The position numbers and the translations under genes were made by a program. A stretch of DNA of 64,000 bases, from contig NZ_JAGIOC010000001.1 of assembly GCF_017876515.1 (NCBI RefSeq), forward strand, positions 2,976,001-3,040,000, in the 5' to 3' direction. The notes under the pieces were generated by a model, which was not told the origin of the DNA, ran no database searches, and was given only the letters and a program-made list of their open reading frames with translations. The DNA is from Brachybacterium fresconis. GTDB lineage: Bacteria > Actinomycetota > Actinomycetes > Actinomycetales > Dermabacteraceae. Below are positions 49,499 to 58,959 of the stretch, piece by piece. How positions within the stretch are numbered: position 1 is the first letter of the stretch; each line of letters starts with the position of its first letter.

Positions 49499-51880
49499 AT
49501 GACCGTTGATCCGTGGAGGGATCCGTCGCTGAGCACCGCACAGCGCGTCGAGGCGCTGCTGGCCGACCTCAGCCCCGAGGAGAAGATCGCTCAGCTCGGC
49601 AGCTACTGGAAGCGTCCCGAGATCGGGGACGCCGAGGGGTTCGCCCCCATGCAGTCCACCTTCGACGCGGACCGTGACCCCTTCGAGGAGGCGGTCCAGC
49701 ACGGACTGGGGCACATCACCCGGGCCTACGGCAGCGCACCGCAGACCGCCGTGGAGGGTGTGGAGAACCTCCGTCGGATGCAGCGCGCGGTCACGGAGGG
49801 CTCCCCGCACGCCATCCCCGCGATCGCCCACGAGGAGTGCCTGACCGGACTCATGGCCCACGAGGCCACCACCTATCCCGCGGCCATCGCCTGGGGCGCC
49901 TCCTTCGCCCCCGAGCTGATCGGCGAGATGGCCGGCCGGATCGGGGCGGACATGCGGGCGCTGGGCACCCACCACGGGCTCTCCCCGGTGCTCGACATCG
50001 TGCGCGACTACCGCTGGGGCCGCATCGAGGAAACGATGGGCGAGGACCCGTATCTCACGGGCATCCTGGCCACCGAGTACGTCAAGGGCCTGCAGGGTGC
50101 CGGAGTGATCGCGACGCTCAAGCACTTCGCCGGCCACGCCGCCTCCCGCGCCGGTCGCAACCACGCCCCCGTCTCCATCGGCATGCGCGAGCTGCACGAG
50201 ATCGACCTGGTGCCCTTCGAGATGGCCGTGCGCCGGGGCGGGGCCCGCTCCGTGATGAACTCCTACGCGGACCTCGACGGCATCGCCCCCGCCGCCAGCC
50301 ACTGGCTGCTCACCGAGCTGCTGCGCGAGACCTGGGGCTTCGAGGGCACGGTGGTCTCCGACTACTGGGCCGTGAACTTCCTGCAGTCCATGCACCGCGT
50401 CGCCGGGACCACCCGCGACGCCGCCGTGACCACGCTGCGCGCCGGGATGGACGTCGAGCTGCCCGAGACCAGCACCTTCCCGGAGCTGCTGGACGCGATC
50501 GCGGCCGGCGAGCTGGAGACCGAGGTGCTCGACACCGCGGTGCGTCGCGTGCTGCGCCAGAAGGTCGAGCTCGGTCTGCTGGACCCCGACTTCGACCCCG
50601 CGACCACCGGCGAGGCCATCGACCTGGACCCCGCCGAGAACCGGGACCTCGCCCGGCGCCTGGCCGAGGAATCCATCGTGCTGCTGCGCAACGAGGACCG
50701 GACCCTGCCGCTGGCCGCCCCGCGCCGCATCGCGCTGATCGGCCCCAGCGCCGTCGAGCCGCGCAGCTTCCTGGGCTGCTACAGCTTCACCAACCACGTG
50801 CTCTCGCGCCTGGAGGACCAGGGCACCTCGGTCCCCGTGCCCTCGCTCGCCGAGGCGCTGGCCGATGAGTTCCCGGACGCGGATCTCACCACCGTCGCGG
50901 GGACGGACTTCACCGGGCCCGACACCGCCGGCATCGCCGCGGCCGTCACCGCCGCTGAAGCCTCCGACGTCGCCGTCCTCGCCGTGGGCGACATCGCGGG
51001 CCTGTTCGGGGCCGGCACGTCCGGTGAGGGGTGCGACGTCGCCGACCTGCAGCTGCCCGGAGCCCAGCACGAGCTCGTCGAGGCCGTCCTGGCCACCGGC
51101 ACCCCGGTGGTGCTGGTGCTGGTGACCGGCCGGCCCTACGCCCTCGGGGCCTACACCGACCGCTGCAGCGCGATCGTGCAGGCCTTCATGCCCGGCGAGG
51201 AGGGCGGCAGCGCGCTCGCCGGCGTGCTCTCGGGCCGCGTGAACCCCTCCGGTCGCCTGCCGATCGGCATTCCCGGCGGCGTGGGCGGCCAGCCCGGCAC
51301 CTACCTCGCCCCGGTCCTCGCCTGGGTCAGCGACGGCATCTCGAACGTCGACCCCAAGCCGTTGTTCCCCTTCGGCTTCGGGCTCGGGTACGCGCGCTTC
51401 GAGTACTCCGAGCTGCGCCTGTCGGCCGACGAGATCGCCGCCGACGGCACCGTCGAGATCACGGCGAGAGTCACCAACGTCGGCGATCGAGACGGCAAGG
51501 AGGTCGTCCAGCTCTACCTCAGCGACCCGGTCGCCTCCGTGGTGCGCCCGCTGAAGCGTCTGGTCGGCTTCACCAAGGTCGCCCTCGCCGCCGGCGAGAG
51601 CGCCGAGGTCACCTTCCAGCTCCACGCGGATCGCACCTCCTTCCTGGGAGAGGACCACCGGCGGATCGTCGAGCCCGGCGAGTTCCGGGTGCGGGTGGGC
51701 GCCTCCAGCGAGGACCTGACCCTCGAGGACTCCTTCCACGTGGTCGGCGGCATCCGAGTGGTCGGTGACGGCGAACGGGTGCTGGAGACCCCGGTGGGGG
51801 TTCGGCCGGACGCACCCGGCAGGATCGATGTCTCCGTGCTGGCGGGCACCGCCGGCGCCGCTCCGGCCGGTGTCGAGTGA
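49499..51880 (+). CDS. GH3 glycosidase, probably an intracellular beta-xylosidase/beta-glucosidase
   Basis: A 793-residue glycoside hydrolase. The N-terminal barrel carries the nucleophile D288 in GTVVSDYWAV and HFAGHAASRAGRNHAPVS for substrate binding. The alpha/beta domain contains ESIVLLRNEDRTLPL, and the fibronectin-like domain (residues 650-760) ends the protein. There is no signal peptide, so it should act in the cytoplasm on imported oligosaccharides. GAAGGAG before the ATG at 49499 sets the start; an ATG at 49445 is less likely. It overlaps the xylanase gene by four bases, which suggests a xylosidase. Confidence 0.9.
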   Translation: MTVDPWRDPSLSTAQRVEALLADLSPEEKIAQLGSYWKRPEIGDAEGFAPMQSTFDADRDPFEEAVQHGLGHITRAYGSAPQTAVEGVENLRRMQRAVTEGSPHAIPAIAHEECLTGLMAHEATTYPAAIAWGASFAPELIGEMAGRIGADMRALGTHHGLSPVLDIVRDYRWGRIEETMGEDPYLTGILATEYVKGLQGAGVIATLKHFAGHAASRAGRNHAPVSIGMRELHEIDLVPFEMAVRRGGARSVMNSYADLDGIAPAASHWLLTELLRETWGFEGTVVSDYWAVNFLQSMHRVAGTTRDAAVTTLRAGMDVELPETSTFPELLDAIAAGELETEVLDTAVRRVLRQKVELGLLDPDFDPATTGEAIDLDPAENRDLARRLAEESIVLLRNEDRTLPLAAPRRIALIGPSAVEPRSFLGCYSFTNHVLSRLEDQGTSVPVPSLAEALADEFPDADLTTVAGTDFTGPDTAGIAAAVTAAEASDVAVLAVGDIAGLFGAGTSGEGCDVADLQLPGAQHELVEAVLATGTPVVLVLVTGRPYALGAYTDRCSAIVQAFMPGEEGGSALAGVLSGRVNPSGRLPIGIPGGVGGQPGTYLAPVLAWVSDGISNVDPKPLFPFGFGLGYARFEYSELRLSADEIAADGTVEITARVTNVGDRDGKEVVQLYLSDPVASVVRPLKRLVGFTKVALAAGESAEVTFQLHADRTSFLGEDHRRIVEPGEFRVRVGASSEDLTLEDSFHVVGGIRVVGDGERVLETPVGVRPDAPGRIDVSVLAGTAGAAPAGVE

Positions 51881-53109
51881 GCGGGCCGTCCGTCGGGTCG
51901 GACGTGAGGTCCGCACGGGTCGAGAATTCTCGAGTGCGGATCATGGACGAGCACGGTGAGCCGGTGGTGGGCGCCGACGTCGAGGTCGAGCAGATCCGGC
52001 ACGCGTTCGGCTTCGGCTGCACGGCCTTCGAGCTGCGGCCCGATGAGCCCGATGCGTACACGTCCCTGTGGCTGGACCTGTTCACCATGGCCACGCTGCC
52101 GTTCTATTGGCGATGGTTCGAACCCGCTCCGGGCGCCCCCGACACCGAGCGGCTCCGACGCCTGGCCGGGTTCCTGCACGCCCGGGGCGTGACCCTCAAG
52201 GGGCACCCGCTGCTGTGGCACACCCTCGCCCCGTCGTGGCTGCTCGACCTCGATGCGCAGGACGTCGAGCGGGCGATCACCACCCGGATCACGCGGGAGG
52301 CCTCGGACTTCGCAGGCCTCATCGACCAGTGGGACGCGATCAACGAGACGGTGATCCTGCCGACCTTCGCGGCGGAGGAGAACGCCGTGACGCGGCTCGC
52401 CCGGGCCCGCGGGCGGATGCATGTCATCCGCCTCGCGTTCGAGACGGCGCGGGCCGCGAACCCGCACGCCCGTCTGGTGCTGAACGACTTCGAGCTCTCC
52501 TCCGCCTTCGAGGACGTCATCGAGGAGTGCCTGGAGGCCGGGATCGACATCGGCGCCATCGGGCTGCAGACACACATGCACCAGGGCTTCCGGGGCGAGG
52601 AGCAGATCGCCGGGGTCATCGAGCGCTTCTCCCGCTTCGGCCTGCCGATCCAGCTGACCGAGACCACGCTGGTCTCCGGCGATCTCATGCCGCCCCACAT
52701 CGTCGATCTCAACGATCACGTCGTGGAGTCCTGGCCGTCCACCCCGGAGGGCGAGGACCGTCAGGCCGATGAGCTGGTGCGGCACTATCGCACGGTCCTC
52801 GCCCAGCCCGCGGTCGAGTCGCTGACCTATTGGGGCCTGGGGGACGCGGGAGCGTGGTTGGGGGCACCGGCCGGCCTGGTCCGTGCGGATGGGTCGCCCA
52901 AGCCGGGCTACCACGCGCTGAGGGAGCTGATCCGCGACGATTGGTGGATGGGCCGCCAGGTGCTTCGCACCGACGACGACGGAGCGGTCGCGGTCCGTGG
53001 CTTCGCCGGGGACTACGAGATCGCCGTCGGCGGGCAGAGGTCGCAGATCGCGATCCCCCGCGGCGGGTCCTCGGTGGAGCTCACTCGGCCTGCGCCGTCT
53101 CGTCCGTGA
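51877..53109 (+). CDS. GH10 endo-1,4-beta-xylanase-like enzyme, no signal peptide
   Basis: A 410-residue family 10 hydrolase. Catalytic acid/base is E157 in DQWDAINETVIL and nucleophile E262 in IQLTETTLVS. LKGHPLLWHTLAPSWLLD is the classic GH10 loop, and YWGLGDAGAWLG the C-terminal strand. A short sandwich-like part precedes the barrel (RVRIMDEHGEPVVGADVEV). No signal sequence or carbohydrate-binding module is present, so it probably cuts short xylo-oligosaccharides in the cytoplasm. The GTG start overlaps the GH3 stop. The end overlaps convergent yesL by 29 bases. Confidence 0.9.
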   Translation: MSGPSVGSDVRSARVENSRVRIMDEHGEPVVGADVEVEQIRHAFGFGCTAFELRPDEPDAYTSLWLDLFTMATLPFYWRWFEPAPGAPDTERLRRLAGFLHARGVTLKGHPLLWHTLAPSWLLDLDAQDVERAITTRITREASDFAGLIDQWDAINETVILPTFAAEENAVTRLARARGRMHVIRLAFETARAANPHARLVLNDFELSSAFEDVIEECLEAGIDIGAIGLQTHMHQGFRGEEQIAGVIERFSRFGLPIQLTETTLVSGDLMPPHIVDLNDHVVESWPSTPEGEDRQADELVRHYRTVLAQPAVESLTYWGLGDAGAWLGAPAGLVRADGSPKPGYHALRELIRDDWWMGRQVLRTDDDGAVAVRGFAGDYEIAVGGQRSQIAIPRGGSSVELTRPAPSRP

Positions 53110-53773
53110 GGACGAACCTCTCGGTCAGCAGCTGAGAGACAGGCTTCTCCGATGCCCAGAGGGCGAAGGTCAGAAGAGACGCGGTGACCAGGAGCAGGAA
53201 CTCGCCGACCACGACCATGAGCCCCAGCGTGAGCACGCCCAGCGAGATCAGTGCCAGCGTCGACAGCGGCTTGGTCAGCAGGGTGAACGCCGTCAGACGG
53301 AAGACGTCGATGGTTCGGAAGGAGAAGGCCGAGACGATCGACAGCGCCCGTGTCAGGACCAGCAGGACGAGGACCGCCAGCACCAGGAAGACCGCATTGA
53401 GGGCACGGGTGCCCGCCGCGCCCCCGTGAGCGATATTGAACAGGAGCAGCCCGAGCACCAGCAGCGCGGGCACGCCCGCCATGAGGCTGTCGCGCAGATT
53501 CACCCGATAGCCGTGCAGGAAGCGACGCGCCGGGACCAGCTCGTCATCCGTGCTCCGGACCCTCCAGGTGTACAGGGCCGCCGAGATCGCCGGCAGCAGC
53601 GGGAGCGCGGCGATCGTGAACAGCAGCGCATTGAGCTCACCCCGGGCGATCAGCGCCCAGACCACGATCGTGGGCGCCGAAGCGAGCACGAGCATCACGT
53701 CGATGACGAGGAACCAGTAGACGGCCTCGGTGATCTCGGTGAAGAGACCGCGTGATCGGCGAGGTGACGTCAT
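53081..53773 (-). CDS. yesL: YesL-family membrane protein (DUF624)
   Basis: A 230-residue membrane protein with about five hydrophobic segments. ITEAVYWFLVIDVMLVLASA and the basic start MTSPRRSRG match YesL proteins, which are typically encoded beside LplB/LplC-type sugar importers and polysaccharide enzymes; their role is unknown. AGGAGG lies before the ATG. It is read opposite to the surrounding glycosidase and transporter genes. A CGAAACTTTCG palindrome and a TAGGGT -10 box lie upstream. Confidence 0.85.
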   Translation of the reverse strand: MTSPRRSRGLFTEITEAVYWFLVIDVMLVLASAPTIVVWALIARGELNALLFTIAALPLLPAISAALYTWRVRSTDDELVPARRFLHGYRVNLRDSLMAGVPALLVLGLLLFNIAHGGAAGTRALNAVFLVLAVLVLLVLTRALSIVSAFSFRTIDVFRLTAFTLLTKPLSTLALISLGVLTLGLMVVVGEFLLLVTASLLTFALWASEKPVSQLLTERFVLTDETAQAE

Positions 53774-53840
53774 GAGTCCTCCTGGACGATGGCCGAGACG
53801 GTGTCCGACGGTCTGCCGGGACCCTAGCATGCCATCGGGG

Positions 53841-53851
53841 CGAAACTTTCG
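53841..53851. promoter_or_regulatory. LacI-type palindrome upstream of yesL
   Basis: CGAAACTTTCG, a perfect 5-bp inverted repeat around one base, preceded by GGGG. Confidence 0.5.
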
Positions 53852-53996
53852 TGACAACTGCGTGCGAAGTTGCAAGACCGTTACCTGATGATTCGGTGCC
53901 TGCGGGCGTTGGATGCGAGCGATGCTGCGGCATGCACCCAGGTCATGGCAGTTCTGCTTCTCGTCCACTGCACCAAAGGTGCACCGGTGCGAACTC

Positions 53997-54058
53997 TTGA
54001 CCCACGTCACTCTGCCCATTACGTTGAGTGCAACAACGAAACTTCAACGAAAGTCTCG
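53997..54058 (+). promoter_or_regulatory. Promoter and operator-like repeats of the second ABC operon
   Basis: TTGACC/TACGTT with 17-bp spacing. Just after the expected start of transcription two boxes, ACGAAACT and ACGAAAGT, 11 bp apart, lie at about 54036-54054 and resemble the yesL operator half-sites. Confidence 0.55.
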
Positions 54059-54272
54059 GTCAAGAAGTCGGTGTCGCGATGCTGCGGTACCCAGCACGAT
54101 CGGGACCCGCACTCTCCGTGCAGGAGTGCTGCCGGCCCCGCCGGCGGCCCGGCCGGCCCGTCCTTCCGTCCCTCGTGGCGGCGGACGAACCGATGAGGGC
54201 ACGTCGGGCATCCGTTTCAACGCCTCCGCCGCACCGTCCCGGTGCTGCGACCACCCCGATGAGGAGACGGCA

Positions 54273-55949
54273 ATGACGCTCAACCCCTTCCACCTCTCGC
54301 AGTCCCGACGAGGCTTCGTCGGCCTCTCCGCCGCCGCATTCGGCTCGATCGCCCTCGCCTCCTGCGGTGGGAGCAGCGCCGAGGACGAGCCGATCGACGT
54401 CGACGCGCAGAACGTCGGTGCCATGGAGGACTTCGCCGCCGACACCCAGTTCACGGCGACCGAGCCGATCGAGGTCGGCATCCTGTGGACGGACTGGCCG
54501 GAAGTTCCGGTCGAGGACACCTGGAAGATCTTCGACCACATCAAGGAGCTCACGAACGTCGAGCTGAAGCTGACGCACATCCCGTTCAGCGACCACGAGG
54601 AGAAGCGCAGCCTGCTGATCAGCGCGGGGGACGCCCCCACCCTCATCCCCCTGGTCTACACGGGAGAGGACTCCCCGTACGTCTCCTCCGGGGCGGTGGT
54701 GCCGATGAGCGACTACGTCGAGCACATGCCCAACTTCCAGAAGTACGTCAAGGAGTGGGAGCTCGGTCAGATGATCGAGAACATCAAGCAGGCCGACGGC
54801 AAGTACTACATGCTGCCCGGCCTCCAGGAGGTCTCCGTCCCGGTCTTCTCCCTGGTGGTGCGCAAGGATGTGTTCGAGGACGTCGTCGGCTCGGTCCCCG
54901 GCACCTGGGAGGAGCTGCGCGAGGGGCTGCGCGCCGTCAAGGAGGCGTACCCGGATTCCGTGCCCCTGGCGGACGGGTTCGAAGCGCAGTCGATGCTCAA
55001 CTACGCGGCGCACGCCTTCGGCACCATCGCCGGCTGGGGCTTCGGCGGCGGCTTCATCGACGCCGAAGGTGACGAGCTGGTCTATGCGGCGGCGACCGAC
55101 GAGTACAAGTCGCTGGTCGAGTACTTCCACTCGCTGGTCGAGGAGGGTCTGATCGACCGGGAATCGCTCACCGCGTCCAACGACGGATCCGGCGCCGCGG
55201 ACGTGGGTGAGAAGTTCGCCAACGAGCTGTGCTTCGCGGCGTCGGGATCCTCCGGCACGGCCATCGAGTTCGCCCAGGCGCTGAACGAGACCGTCGGCGA
55301 GGGAAACTACGAGGTCTCCCTCATCCCGCCGCCGGCCGGCCCGGCCGGTGACCATGTCGAACCCCGCAACTTCTGGCACGGGTTCATGCTCAACTCCGAG
55401 ATCACCCGGTCCGAGAACTTCCTGGCCACCCTCCAGTTCACCGACTGGCTGTACTTCAATCCCGCCGCCCGCGAGATGCTGCGCTGGGGCATCGAGGGGG
55501 AGACCTACACGAAGGCCGAGGACGGCACCATCGAGCTGAAGGACGGCTTCGCGATGGAGTCGTACAACATCAACAGCGGCGCCGAGGTCGACATCAACGC
55601 GGACCTCGGGTTCGCCACCTTCCCGGCGGAGTCGACCGAATCCCGATCGCTCAAGGAGTCCTACAGCACCCCCGAGTTCGTGCAGTACATCGAGGACGTC
55701 CTGTCCACCCGCGACCCGCGGGACCCGATCCCGCCGGTCCCCCTGGAGGAGGCCGAGCTCGAGAAGGCCTCGCTCATGTCGACACCTCTGAAGGACACCG
55801 TCGACACAGCGACGCTCCAGTTCATCATGGGGGAGCGCGACCTGGACGAATGGGACGACTTCGTCGCCGAGCTCGAGGCCGCGGGCATGTCCCGCTACAT
55901 GGAGCTCATCAACACCGCGCGCTCCCGCTTCGCCGAGGCGAATGGGTGA
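54273..55949 (+). CDS. Sugar-binding lipoprotein of the second ABC transporter (LplA type)
   Basis: A 558-residue solute-binding protein, long as is usual for LplA/YtcQ-type oligosaccharide receptors. SQSRRGFVGLSAAAFGSIAL ends in ASC with lipobox Cys31 and a twin-arginine pair. The acidic linker SSAEDEPIDVDAQNVG follows. KYYMLPGLQEVSVPVFSLVV and NFWHGFMLNSEITRSENFLA are typical body segments. GAGGAG precedes the ATG. It heads an operon with two permeases; the xylanase, xylosidase and esterase around it point to decorated xylo-oligosaccharides as ligand. Confidence 0.9.
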   Translation: MTLNPFHLSQSRRGFVGLSAAAFGSIALASCGGSSAEDEPIDVDAQNVGAMEDFAADTQFTATEPIEVGILWTDWPEVPVEDTWKIFDHIKELTNVELKLTHIPFSDHEEKRSLLISAGDAPTLIPLVYTGEDSPYVSSGAVVPMSDYVEHMPNFQKYVKEWELGQMIENIKQADGKYYMLPGLQEVSVPVFSLVVRKDVFEDVVGSVPGTWEELREGLRAVKEAYPDSVPLADGFEAQSMLNYAAHAFGTIAGWGFGGGFIDAEGDELVYAAATDEYKSLVEYFHSLVEEGLIDRESLTASNDGSGAADVGEKFANELCFAASGSSGTAIEFAQALNETVGEGNYEVSLIPPPAGPAGDHVEPRNFWHGFMLNSEITRSENFLATLQFTDWLYFNPAAREMLRWGIEGETYTKAEDGTIELKDGFAMESYNINSGAEVDINADLGFATFPAESTESRSLKESYSTPEFVQYIEDVLSTRDPRDPIPPVPLEEAELEKASLMSTPLKDTVDTATLQFIMGERDLDEWDDFVAELEAAGMSRYMELINTARSRFAEANG

Positions 55950-55980
55950 AAGAACCCACCGGCGACGAAGGGACCCTCCT

Positions 55981-56955
55981 ATGACGACGACCAAGACACC
56001 GGGGGCCGCGACGCAGGATGCGGCGTCGCGGCCGGCGCCGCTGAAGCGGCGGCCCGGCTCCTGGAAACGCACGCTGAAGCGCGACTGGCCCCTGTACGCC
56101 TTCGTCGTGCTGCCCTTGATCTATCTCGCGATCTTCCGCTACGTGCCGATGCTCGGCAACGCGATCGCCTTCCGCCGGTTCCGTCCGGGTGGCAGCATCT
56201 TCGGCGAAGAGTTCGTGGGCCTGTTCTACATCAAGCTGTTCATCACGGACCCCGCGTTCTGGAACGTCTTCGCGAACACGGCGATCATCGGGACGATGAC
56301 CCTGGTGGTCTGCTTCCCGCTGCCGATCATCCTGGCGCTGATGCTCAACGAGGTCCGCCGCCGGCACTTCAAGCGGATCGTGCAGTCGATCAGCTACCTG
56401 CCGCACTTCCTCTCCGTGGTGATCGTGGTCGGCATGATCTACCAGCTCCTGTCCCTGCAGGGCACGGTGAACCAGCTGGTCGAGGCGTTCGGCGGGGACG
56501 CGGTCTCCTTCCTGCAGCAGGCCGAGTGGTTCCGCTTCATCTATGTGGCCTCCGAGGCCTGGCAGACCGTCGGCTGGGGCACGATCCTCTACCTGGCGGC
56601 GCTGACCGCGGTGGACGATCAGCTGTACGAGGCGGCCCGCATCGACGGCGCCAATCGCTGGAAGCAGACCTGGCACGTCACCTTGCCCGGCATTCGGCCG
56701 ACGATGGTGACGCTGCTGATCCTCAACATCGGCAACTTCCTCCAGGTCGGCTTCGAGAAGGTCCTGCTGCTGTACAACCCGATGACCTACTCGACCGGCG
56801 ACGTCATCTCGACCTACCTGTACCGGGTCGGTCTGGTGTCCAACAACCTCAGTTACGCGGCCGCCATCGGCCTGTTCCAGGCGATCATCGGATTCGTGAT
56901 GGTCATGGGCGCGAACATGATCTCGAAACGACTGGTGGGGACGAGCCTATGGTGA
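55981..56955 (+). CDS. Sugar ABC transporter permease (LplB type)
   Basis: A 324-residue membrane subunit. WPLYAFVVLPLIYLAIFRYV-like first helix with YVPMLGNAIAFRRF is diagnostic of LplB. The EAA loop is DQLYEAARIDGANRWKQTWH near residue 217. GFEKVLLLYNPMTYSTGDVI follows. The ATG at 55981 is 31 bases after the binding-protein stop, with GAAGGGACC before it. It overlaps the next permease by seven bases. Confidence 0.93.
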   Translation: MTTTKTPGAATQDAASRPAPLKRRPGSWKRTLKRDWPLYAFVVLPLIYLAIFRYVPMLGNAIAFRRFRPGGSIFGEEFVGLFYIKLFITDPAFWNVFANTAIIGTMTLVVCFPLPIILALMLNEVRRRHFKRIVQSISYLPHFLSVVIVVGMIYQLLSLQGTVNQLVEAFGGDAVSFLQQAEWFRFIYVASEAWQTVGWGTILYLAALTAVDDQLYEAARIDGANRWKQTWHVTLPGIRPTMVTLLILNIGNFLQVGFEKVLLLYNPMTYSTGDVISTYLYRVGLVSNNLSYAAAIGLFQAIIGFVMVMGANMISKRLVGTSLW

Positions 56956-57890
56956 TCGAATCGATGCAGGCGGAGGCCCGCGGGCCCGAACCTGTCGTCC
57001 GACGGAGCACGGCCATCAAGGATTCCCGCTCCTACCGGGTCTTCACCGTTCTGAACATGACCGCGCTGCTGATCATGTGCGCGATCATGCTGTACCCCTT
57101 CGTCATGCTGCTCGCCCAGTCGTTCAGCTCGGCCGGGGCGATCAACGCCGGCAAGGTGAGCCTGTTCCCCGTGGACTTCAACATCGACACCTATCGGGCG
57201 GTCGCGCGCAACGAGGACTTCTGGCGCAGCTACGGGAACACCGTGCTCTACACCGTCCTCGGCACGACGATCGCGATGGTGCTGACCACCACCTATGCGT
57301 GGGTGCTGTCGAAGAAGCATCTGCGGGGCCGTGGCCTGCTGATCGGCATCGCCGTCTTCACGATGTTCTTCAACGGCGGCATCGTGCCGAACTATGTGCT
57401 GATCTCCTCGCTGGGCATGAAGAACACGATGTGGGCGGTGATCCTCCCGCCGGCACTGTCGGTGTTCAACCTCCTGGTCATGAAGGCCTTCTTCGAGAAC
57501 CTGCCGAATGATCTGGAGGAGGCCGCGCAGATCGATGGGCTCTCCTGGTTCGGGATCTTCTTCCGGATCGTGCTGCCGCTGTCGAAGGCGGTGATCGCCA
57601 CGATGGTCCTGTTCTACTCGGTGCAGTACTGGAACGACTGGTTCAACGCCTTCTTGTACCTGGACAAGACGGACCTGTTCCCGGTGACGCTGTTCCTGCG
57701 GAACCTGATCGCGGGGGCGTCGACCGCGGCGTCCGAGGGTGCCGCCGCCTCGGGTGGGAGCGTCGACGCGATCAACGCCAACATCCAGTCGGTCACGATG
57801 ATCCTCATCCTGATCCCGATCCTGTGCGTGTACCCGTTCGTCCAGCGGTACTTCGTCACGGGCGTCATGCTCGGCTCCGTCAAGGGCTGA
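56949..57890 (+). CDS. Sugar ABC transporter permease (LplC type)
   Basis: A 313-residue membrane subunit with six helices. YPFVMLLAQSFSSAGAINAG and GGIVPNYVLISSLGMKNTMW are typical LplC stretches; the EAA loop is NDLEEAAQIDGLSWFGIFFR near residue 185. QYWNDWFNAFLYLDKTDLFP follows. A Ser/Ala/Gly-rich loop (ASTAASEGAAASGGSVDAIN) lies before the last helix. The start overlaps the previous gene. No ATPase gene follows. Confidence 0.93.
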   Translation: MVIESMQAEARGPEPVVRRSTAIKDSRSYRVFTVLNMTALLIMCAIMLYPFVMLLAQSFSSAGAINAGKVSLFPVDFNIDTYRAVARNEDFWRSYGNTVLYTVLGTTIAMVLTTTYAWVLSKKHLRGRGLLIGIAVFTMFFNGGIVPNYVLISSLGMKNTMWAVILPPALSVFNLLVMKAFFENLPNDLEEAAQIDGLSWFGIFFRIVLPLSKAVIATMVLFYSVQYWNDWFNAFLYLDKTDLFPVTLFLRNLIAGASTAASEGAAASGGSVDAINANIQSVTMILILIPILCVYPFVQRYFVTGVMLGSVKG

Positions 57891-57981
57891 GCCGATCCCT
57901 CCCGGAAGCTGGTGGCCTCCCTCGGCGGGGGCCGAAGGGGCCGACGGGGTCGTCGGCCGGTCGGGTTCGTCGGACGGACGG

Positions 57982-58959
57982 TCAGAGGCGTTCGTGCAGC
58001 CAGTCGAGCTGGCGGCGCTGCTGGAGCGAGCCCCCGCCCTCGTGATGGTTGAAGGGGTAGACGATGATCTCCCGCTCCGGGGCGGTCGGGCCCGCACTGC
58101 CGTACAGGTTGTGCGCGGCGAAGACGGCCGACGGCGGACAGATCATGTCCCGCAGGCCGACGGAGAACAGGGCAGGGGCGGTGGCGCGCCGCCCCAGGTG
58201 CAGGGCATCGACGTAGGACAGGGTCCGCAGCACCTGCTCCGCGGCATCGCGGTGGATCGCGAGATAGCGGACGATCTCCTGGTAGGGGTCGGTGTCGACG
58301 AGGTCGACGGCGCGGCGCATGTGCGTGAGGAAGGGGACGTTGCTGATCACCGCATCGACATCGGGGACCAGGCCTGCGGCGGCCAGGGCGAGCCCGCCGC
58401 CCTGACTGGCGCCTGCGACCGCGACGCGCCCGTCGGCCCCCGGCAGCGCCCGCGCGGCATCGACGGCGCGCGCCGCGTCGGTCATCAGACGCGTGATGTA
58501 GGAGGTCTCGGGGGAATCGATGCCGCGGGTCAGCGAGCCGGGGGCGGCGGGTCCGGAGCCCGCGGGGTCCGCAGTGTGCCCGGGGGAGGCGGAGGACCCC
58601 TGTCCGCGGGTATCCATCAGCAGGTGCCCGTACCCGGCGGCCGCCCAGCTCAGCCGCTCCAGCGGCTCGCCGCGGCCACCGCCGTAGCCGATGTACTCGA
58701 CCACCACCGGACGGTCGGGCCCGGCGTCGGCGGGTCGGTTGTACCAGGCATGGATCGGGGCGCCGTCATGGCCGGCGAAGGTCACGTCGAAGGTCTCGAT
58801 CAGGGACAGGCCGTTGCTCTCCGCGGTGACCTCGAGCAGCGGATCGTGGGTGCGGGCGCGGGAGAGCGTGCCGGCCCAGAAGTCCTCGAGGTCATCGGGC
58901 TCGTCCAGGACTGGCCGATACTCGCGCAGGGCCTCGAGGGGCAGATCGAACAGGGCCAC
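57982..58959 (-). CDS. Acetylxylan esterase-like hydrolase (AXE1/cephalosporin-C deacetylase family)
   Basis: A 325-residue alpha/beta hydrolase of carbohydrate esterase family 7, which removes acetyl groups from xylo-oligosaccharides. The nucleophile S185 lies in VAGASQGGGLAL, D271 in GLRDMICPPS and H305/H306 in FNHHEGGG; GYGGGRG and DTRGQGSS complete the oxyanion and family signatures. There is no signal peptide. A GTG at 58959 with GGAGG before it starts the gene; the longer frame is less likely. It is divergent from the LacI regulator gene. Confidence 0.88.
   Translation of the reverse strand: MALFDLPLEALREYRPVLDEPDDLEDFWAGTLSRARTHDPLLEVTAESNGLSLIETFDVTFAGHDGAPIHAWYNRPADAGPDRPVVVEYIGYGGGRGEPLERLSWAAAGYGHLLMDTRGQGSSASPGHTADPAGSGPAAPGSLTRGIDSPETSYITRLMTDAARAVDAARALPGADGRVAVAGASQGGGLALAAAGLVPDVDAVISNVPFLTHMRRAVDLVDTDPYQEIVRYLAIHRDAAEQVLRTLSYVDALHLGRRATAPALFSVGLRDMICPPSAVFAAHNLYGSAGPTAPEREIIVYPFNHHEGGGSLQQRRQLDWLHERL

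Larger units (their letters stand above)
53774..54272. promoter_or_regulatory. Divergent control region between yesL and the second ABC operon
   Basis: No gene is supported. Leftward: TAGGGT -10 box at 53821-53826. Rightward: TTGACC (53997-54002), 17 bases, TACGTT (54020-54025), giving a leader of about 240 bases before the binding-protein ATG. The region is less GC-rich than average, and CGAAA-type boxes lie at both promoters. GAGGAG at 54260-54265 is the ribosome binding site. Confidence 0.55.
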
